From: JACPLA01 sp035291905
Lineage (GTDB): Bacteria; Bacteroidota; Ignavibacteria; UBA10030
Length of the DNA stretch: 9,302 nucleotides
Reading direction: 5' to 3'
NCBI GenBank assembly: GCA_035291905.1
Contig: DATDRF010000223.1
Coordinates: 1 to 9,302, forward strand
Under the pieces are notes generated by a model. The model was given only the letters and a program-made list of their open reading frames with translations. It ran no database searches and was not told the origin of the DNA. Within the stretch, counting starts at the first letter, position 1. Each line of letters opens with the position of its first letter. This document shows positions 6,588-9,302 of this stretch, in pieces. A program made the translations under genes and the position numbers.

Positions 6588-8999
6588 ATGATCAGTTATC
6601 GTCACATGGCCCGATTGCTGCTGTTTTCGCTTGCTCTGCAGTTGGTTTCCCTTCTCCCGGCTCAGGAGAAGCCAACGAGGGATGAGACAAGGGCCCGGCG
6701 GCTTGTCCTGTGGTATCGCCAACCTGCAAAGACCTGGAACGAGGCGCTCCCGGTCGGCAACGGCCGGTTGGGTGGAATGGTCTTTGGCGGGACAGACACC
6801 GAACGGATTCAACTGAACGAAGAGACGATCTGGGCAGGCGAGGCGCGGGATCGGAATAATCCGTTAGGTTCAGGAAGCCTCGCAGAAGTCCGCCGCCTTC
6901 TCTTTGCCGGAAAACCAGTTGAAGCCGAGTCGCTTGCACAGAGGACGATGATTGCGGTGCCAAAACGAATGCCTCCGTATCAGCCCTTGGGCGATTTGGT
7001 GATGGACTTTCCCGGTCATGCCAAGGTGACCGAGTATCGTCGGGAACTCGATCTTGATTCGGGAGTTGTGCGGGTTCGATATCGGGTTGGAGACGCGGTA
7101 TTTCAACGAGAAGCATTCTCGAGCGCTGCCGATCAGGTGATTGTGGTTCGATTGACGTGTGACAGGCCTGGACGGATCACCTTTGATGCAACGCTCACGA
7201 GGGAACACGACGCAAACACGCTTGAATTGGGTCCTGGCCGGCTCGGGATCGAAGGGGAGGCGATTATTCGCGGCCCCAGGCACCCGGATGAACCGAAGGT
7301 TGGCGTGAGTTTCTACGGCAGCTTGTGGATTCAGCCGGAAGGCGGACGGCTTTCCCTGCGTGAGGATCATACCAAACTGGAGGGGGCAGATGCTGCGATG
7401 GTTGTTTTCTCTGCGGCGACAAACTATCGCGGCGTTGATCCGGCTGAGCGCGCGGAGCAATATCTTGAGGCATTGAAAGGTCCGTATGCGGAGCTGCTCT
7501 CCAGGCATGTCGCTGACTATCAGAGACTCTTCAAGCGCGTGGAATTCCGCCTCTCGTCCAAACCAGTGAATCTTCCAACTGACGAGAGATTGAAGCGCGT
7601 TCAGGCGGGAGGAACAGACCTTGGCCTCGAGGAACTCTATTTTCAGTTCGGACGGTATCTTCTCATTTCGTCAAGTCGTCCGGGAACCATGGCGGCCAAT
7701 CTCCAGGGAGTCTGGAACGATCAACTTGAGCCCGCATGGGACAGCAAGTACACGATCAACATCAACACGGAAATGAACTACTGGCCTGCCGAGGTCTGCA
7801 ACCTGTCGGAACTCCATGAGCCCCTCTTCGATCTTCTTGACAACGCGCGCGAAGACGGTCGCAGAGTTGCGAAGAATCTTTATAATGCGCGAGGCTTTGT
7901 CATCCACCATAATACGGACCTGTGGGGGGACGCAGTTCCAATCGATGGAGTTCACGCCGGAGTGTGGCCGATGGGCGGGGCGTGGCTGAGTCTCCATCTG
8001 TGGGATCACTTTGACTTTACTCATGACAGCGTCTTTCTCGCAAGGAGGGCCTATCCGGCAATGAAAGAGGCGGCCGAGTTTCTGCTGGACTACCTCGTTG
8101 AGGATGGAAAGGGTCGATTGATTACCGGTCCCTCAATTTCTCCGGAGAACCGCTATCAAGCGCCCGACGGAACGACCGCAAAGCTTTGCATGGGGCCGAC
8201 GATGGATATCGAAATCACGCATGCATTATTCAGCCGGGTCATCGAGGCAGGACAACTGCTTGGCGTGGATGGTGAATTTCGCGAACGTCTTACCGCGGCG
8301 CGCAGTCGTTTGCCGGCACTGCAGATTGGGAGGCACGGACAGCTGCAGGAATGGCTTGAGGATTACGAAGAGCCTGATCCCGGGCATCGGCACATCTCTC
8401 ATCTCTTCGCCCTGCATCCGGGGAATCAAATCACGCTTCGCGGCACTCCCGGGCTTGCGAAAGCCGCCCGCACCTCCCTGGAGCGAAGATTGAAGGCGGG
8501 AAGCGGGCACACCGGCTGGAGCAGGGCGTGGATTATCAATTTCTGGGCCCGGCTTGAGGAGGGAGATCATGCTCATGAGAACCTTGCTGCATTGCTGGCC
8601 AAATCCACATTTCCGAATCTGCTCGACAACCATCCTCCGTTTCAGATCGACGGGAATTTCGGGGGGACCGCCGGAATTGCAGAGATGCTTCTTCAAAGTC
8701 ATGCCGGCGAAATCAGTTTCTTGCCTGCCCTTCCGAGAGCCTGGGGTACCGGGTCGGTGAGGGGGCTTCGCGCGAGGGGTGCTGTGGGTGTCGATATTGA
8801 ATGGTCGAAGGGAAAAGCAATGAAAGTGACCCTGAATCCCGCAACCGACGGAGTTCGTCGGCTTAGGGCACCTCGAGAACAAACGATCTCGTCGGTTCTG
8901 GAGGATGGCAAGGAGCTTCAGGTGCCTGCGGGGAAGGAAGGTGTGATACAGCTGAATATGAAGGCGGGAATGGAGTATAAACTTCTCTTTCGGCCTTGA
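6588..8999 (+). CDS. GH95 alpha-L-fucosidase / alpha-L-galactosidase, secreted
   Basis: 803 residues, the usual GH95 length. GH95 enzymes are inverting exo-hydrolases that remove terminal alpha-L-fucose, or alpha-L-galactose in some members. The signal peptide is MISYRHMARLLLF... ending LLPAQ. The N-terminal beta-domain opens with WNEALPVGNGRLGGMVFGG and LNEETIWAG. The (alpha/alpha)6 barrel carries the catalytic set: NINTEMNYWPAE with N391 and N393 (counterparts of AfcA N421/N423), GPSISPENRY with E520 (the acid, AfcA E566), HRHISHLFALHPG (600-612) and FQIDGNFGGTAG with D688 (AfcA D766). A beta-domain of about 100 residues closes the protein. All catalytic residues are present. The position matching a His in known fucosidases and plant GH95 (two residues before N391) is T389, which by memory may favour L-galactose. 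The start at 6588 has a weak GAGG at 6573-6576; an alternative ATG at 6606 lacks one. It is 23 bases from the previous gene, consistent with one operon. Confidence 0.92.
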   Translation: MISYRHMARLLLFSLALQLVSLLPAQEKPTRDETRARRLVLWYRQPAKTWNEALPVGNGRLGGMVFGGTDTERIQLNEETIWAGEARDRNNPLGSGSLAEVRRLLFAGKPVEAESLAQRTMIAVPKRMPPYQPLGDLVMDFPGHAKVTEYRRELDLDSGVVRVRYRVGDAVFQREAFSSAADQVIVVRLTCDRPGRITFDATLTREHDANTLELGPGRLGIEGEAIIRGPRHPDEPKVGVSFYGSLWIQPEGGRLSLREDHTKLEGADAAMVVFSAATNYRGVDPAERAEQYLEALKGPYAELLSRHVADYQRLFKRVEFRLSSKPVNLPTDERLKRVQAGGTDLGLEELYFQFGRYLLISSSRPGTMAANLQGVWNDQLEPAWDSKYTININTEMNYWPAEVCNLSELHEPLFDLLDNAREDGRRVAKNLYNARGFVIHHNTDLWGDAVPIDGVHAGVWPMGGAWLSLHLWDHFDFTHDSVFLARRAYPAMKEAAEFLLDYLVEDGKGRLITGPSISPENRYQAPDGTTAKLCMGPTMDIEITHALFSRVIEAGQLLGVDGEFRERLTAARSRLPALQIGRHGQLQEWLEDYEEPDPGHRHISHLFALHPGNQITLRGTPGLAKAARTSLERRLKAGSGHTGWSRAWIINFWARLEEGDHAHENLAALLAKSTFPNLLDNHPPFQIDGNFGGTAGIAEMLLQSHAGEISFLPALPRAWGTGSVRGLRARGAVGVDIEWSKGKAMKVTLNPATDGVRRLRAPREQTISSVLEDGKELQVPAGKEGVIQLNMKAGMEYKLLFRP

Positions 9000-9016
9000 A
9001 TTCTATTGTTACTCAC

Positions 9017-9021
9017 AGGAG
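9017..9021 (+). promoter_or_regulatory. Shine-Dalgarno site of the GH28 gene
   Basis: AGGAG, in AGGAGACG, lies 7 bases before the ATG at 9029 and supports that start. The gap from the GH95 stop is 29 bases, with no terminator, so the gene is likely in the same transcript. Confidence 0.75.
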
Positions 9022-9028
9022 ACGTGAA

Positions 9029-9302
9029 ATGCTTCTACGATCACATGCAATAGTGTGCTGTTGCTTCCTGCTCTCCGGCATCGTCTTGTCGCAGAGCAGC
9101 GTTCAATCGCAGGCCTCGGTATTCAACGTGCGCTCATTCGGGGCCACGGGAGATGGAAAGACTCTCGACAGCCCGGCGATTAATCGGGCAATAGAAGCCT
9201 GCGTCAAAGCCGGCGGCGGAACCGTTTACCTGCCGCCCGGAACCTATTTAAGCGGCAGTATTCGTCTCAAGAGCAACGTGCACATCAATCTTGATATGGG
9301 AG
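9029..9302 (+). CDS. GH28 polygalacturonase-type protein, N-terminus only (runs off window)
   Basis: 91 codons are visible before the window ends. The first residues form a signal peptide (MLLRSHAIVCCCFLLSGIVLSQ). The mature N-terminus begins VFNVRSFGATGDGKTLDSPA, followed by INRAIEACVKAGGGTVYLPPGTYL and SIRLKSNVHINLDMG. This is the first-coil pattern of right-handed beta-helix glycosidases of the GH28 polygalacturonase / rhamnogalacturonase group (pectate lyase 3-like superfamily). GH28 hydrolyses alpha-1,4 galacturonic acid links or the Rha-GalUA backbone, with inversion. The catalytic Asp-containing part is outside the window, so class and activity cannot be confirmed, and a GH28-like member of another family is possible. 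It lies 29 bases after the GH95 gene, so it probably belongs to the same glycan-degradation operon. It is not lipid-modified as far as seen: the Cys residues lie inside the hydrophobic core rather than at a lipobox end. Confidence 0.8.
   Translation, partial: MLLRSHAIVCCCFLLSGIVLSQSSVQSQASVFNVRSFGATGDGKTLDSPAINRAIEACVKAGGGTVYLPPGTYLSGSIRLKSNVHINLDMG

Noticed and set aside
6192..7508. Overlapping antisense open frames opposite the GH79-like and GH95 genes
   Set aside because: They are complementary to conserved catalytic domains, show no family motifs and have atypical Pro/Arg/Ser-rich composition.
8226..8882. Antisense open frame of 218 codons opposite the end of GH95
   Set aside because: It covers the strand opposite the conserved HRHISH and QIDGNFG motifs and has no recognisable protein features.
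9029..9120. Possible lipoprotein signal in the GH28 N-terminus because of three consecutive Cys codons
   Set aside because: The Cys residues lie within the hydrophobic core, without a lipobox position followed by the mature chain; an ordinary signal peptide fits better.

Overview
The window is a stretch of one strand of a bacterial genome carrying five complete secreted-protein genes and the start of a sixth, all on the + strand and tightly spaced. Two proteins end in a C-terminal domain with the NYPNPFN motif, the FlgD-like / type IX secretion (T9SS) sorting domain common in the Fibrobacterota-Chlorobiota-Bacteroidota (FCB) group. That motif, the moderate GC content and clear AGGAGG-like ribosome binding sites before some genes fit a deep FCB lineage such as Ignavibacteria better than a typical Bacteroidia member, which seldom uses Shine-Dalgarno sites. 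This placement is inference.

Layout: (1) 43-1719, a secreted right-handed beta-helix protein with a T9SS domain, followed by a strong intrinsic terminator (1730-1770). (2) 1814-3757, a DUF362 protein with three predicted N-terminal membrane segments and, unusually, a T9SS domain at its C-terminus. (3) 3833-5134, a GH105 unsaturated glucuronyl/galacturonyl hydrolase. (4) 5131-6564, a GH79-like beta-glucuronidase whose start overlaps the previous stop (ATGA). (5) 6588-8999, a GH95 alpha-L-fucosidase or alpha-L-galactosidase. (6) 9029 to the window end, the N-terminus of a GH28 polygalacturonase-type protein. There are no RNA genes, mobile elements or CRISPR arrays, and no gene-free stretch exceeds 100 bases.

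Together genes 3-6 look like an operon for dismantling an acidic plant polysaccharide. GH28 would cut galacturonan, GH105 would remove unsaturated uronic acids left by lyases, GH95 would remove capping L-fucose or L-galactose, and GH79 would remove the exposed glucuronic acid. Rhamnogalacturonan side chains (especially RG-II chain A) or arabinogalactan proteins are plausible substrates. The four enzymes have ordinary signal peptides and no T9SS domain, so they are probably periplasmic, while the beta-helix protein is probably exported to the surface. No SusC/SusD transporter pair or regulator is visible here. The least explained item is the DUF362 protein, whose membrane segments and T9SS domain imply conflicting locations.
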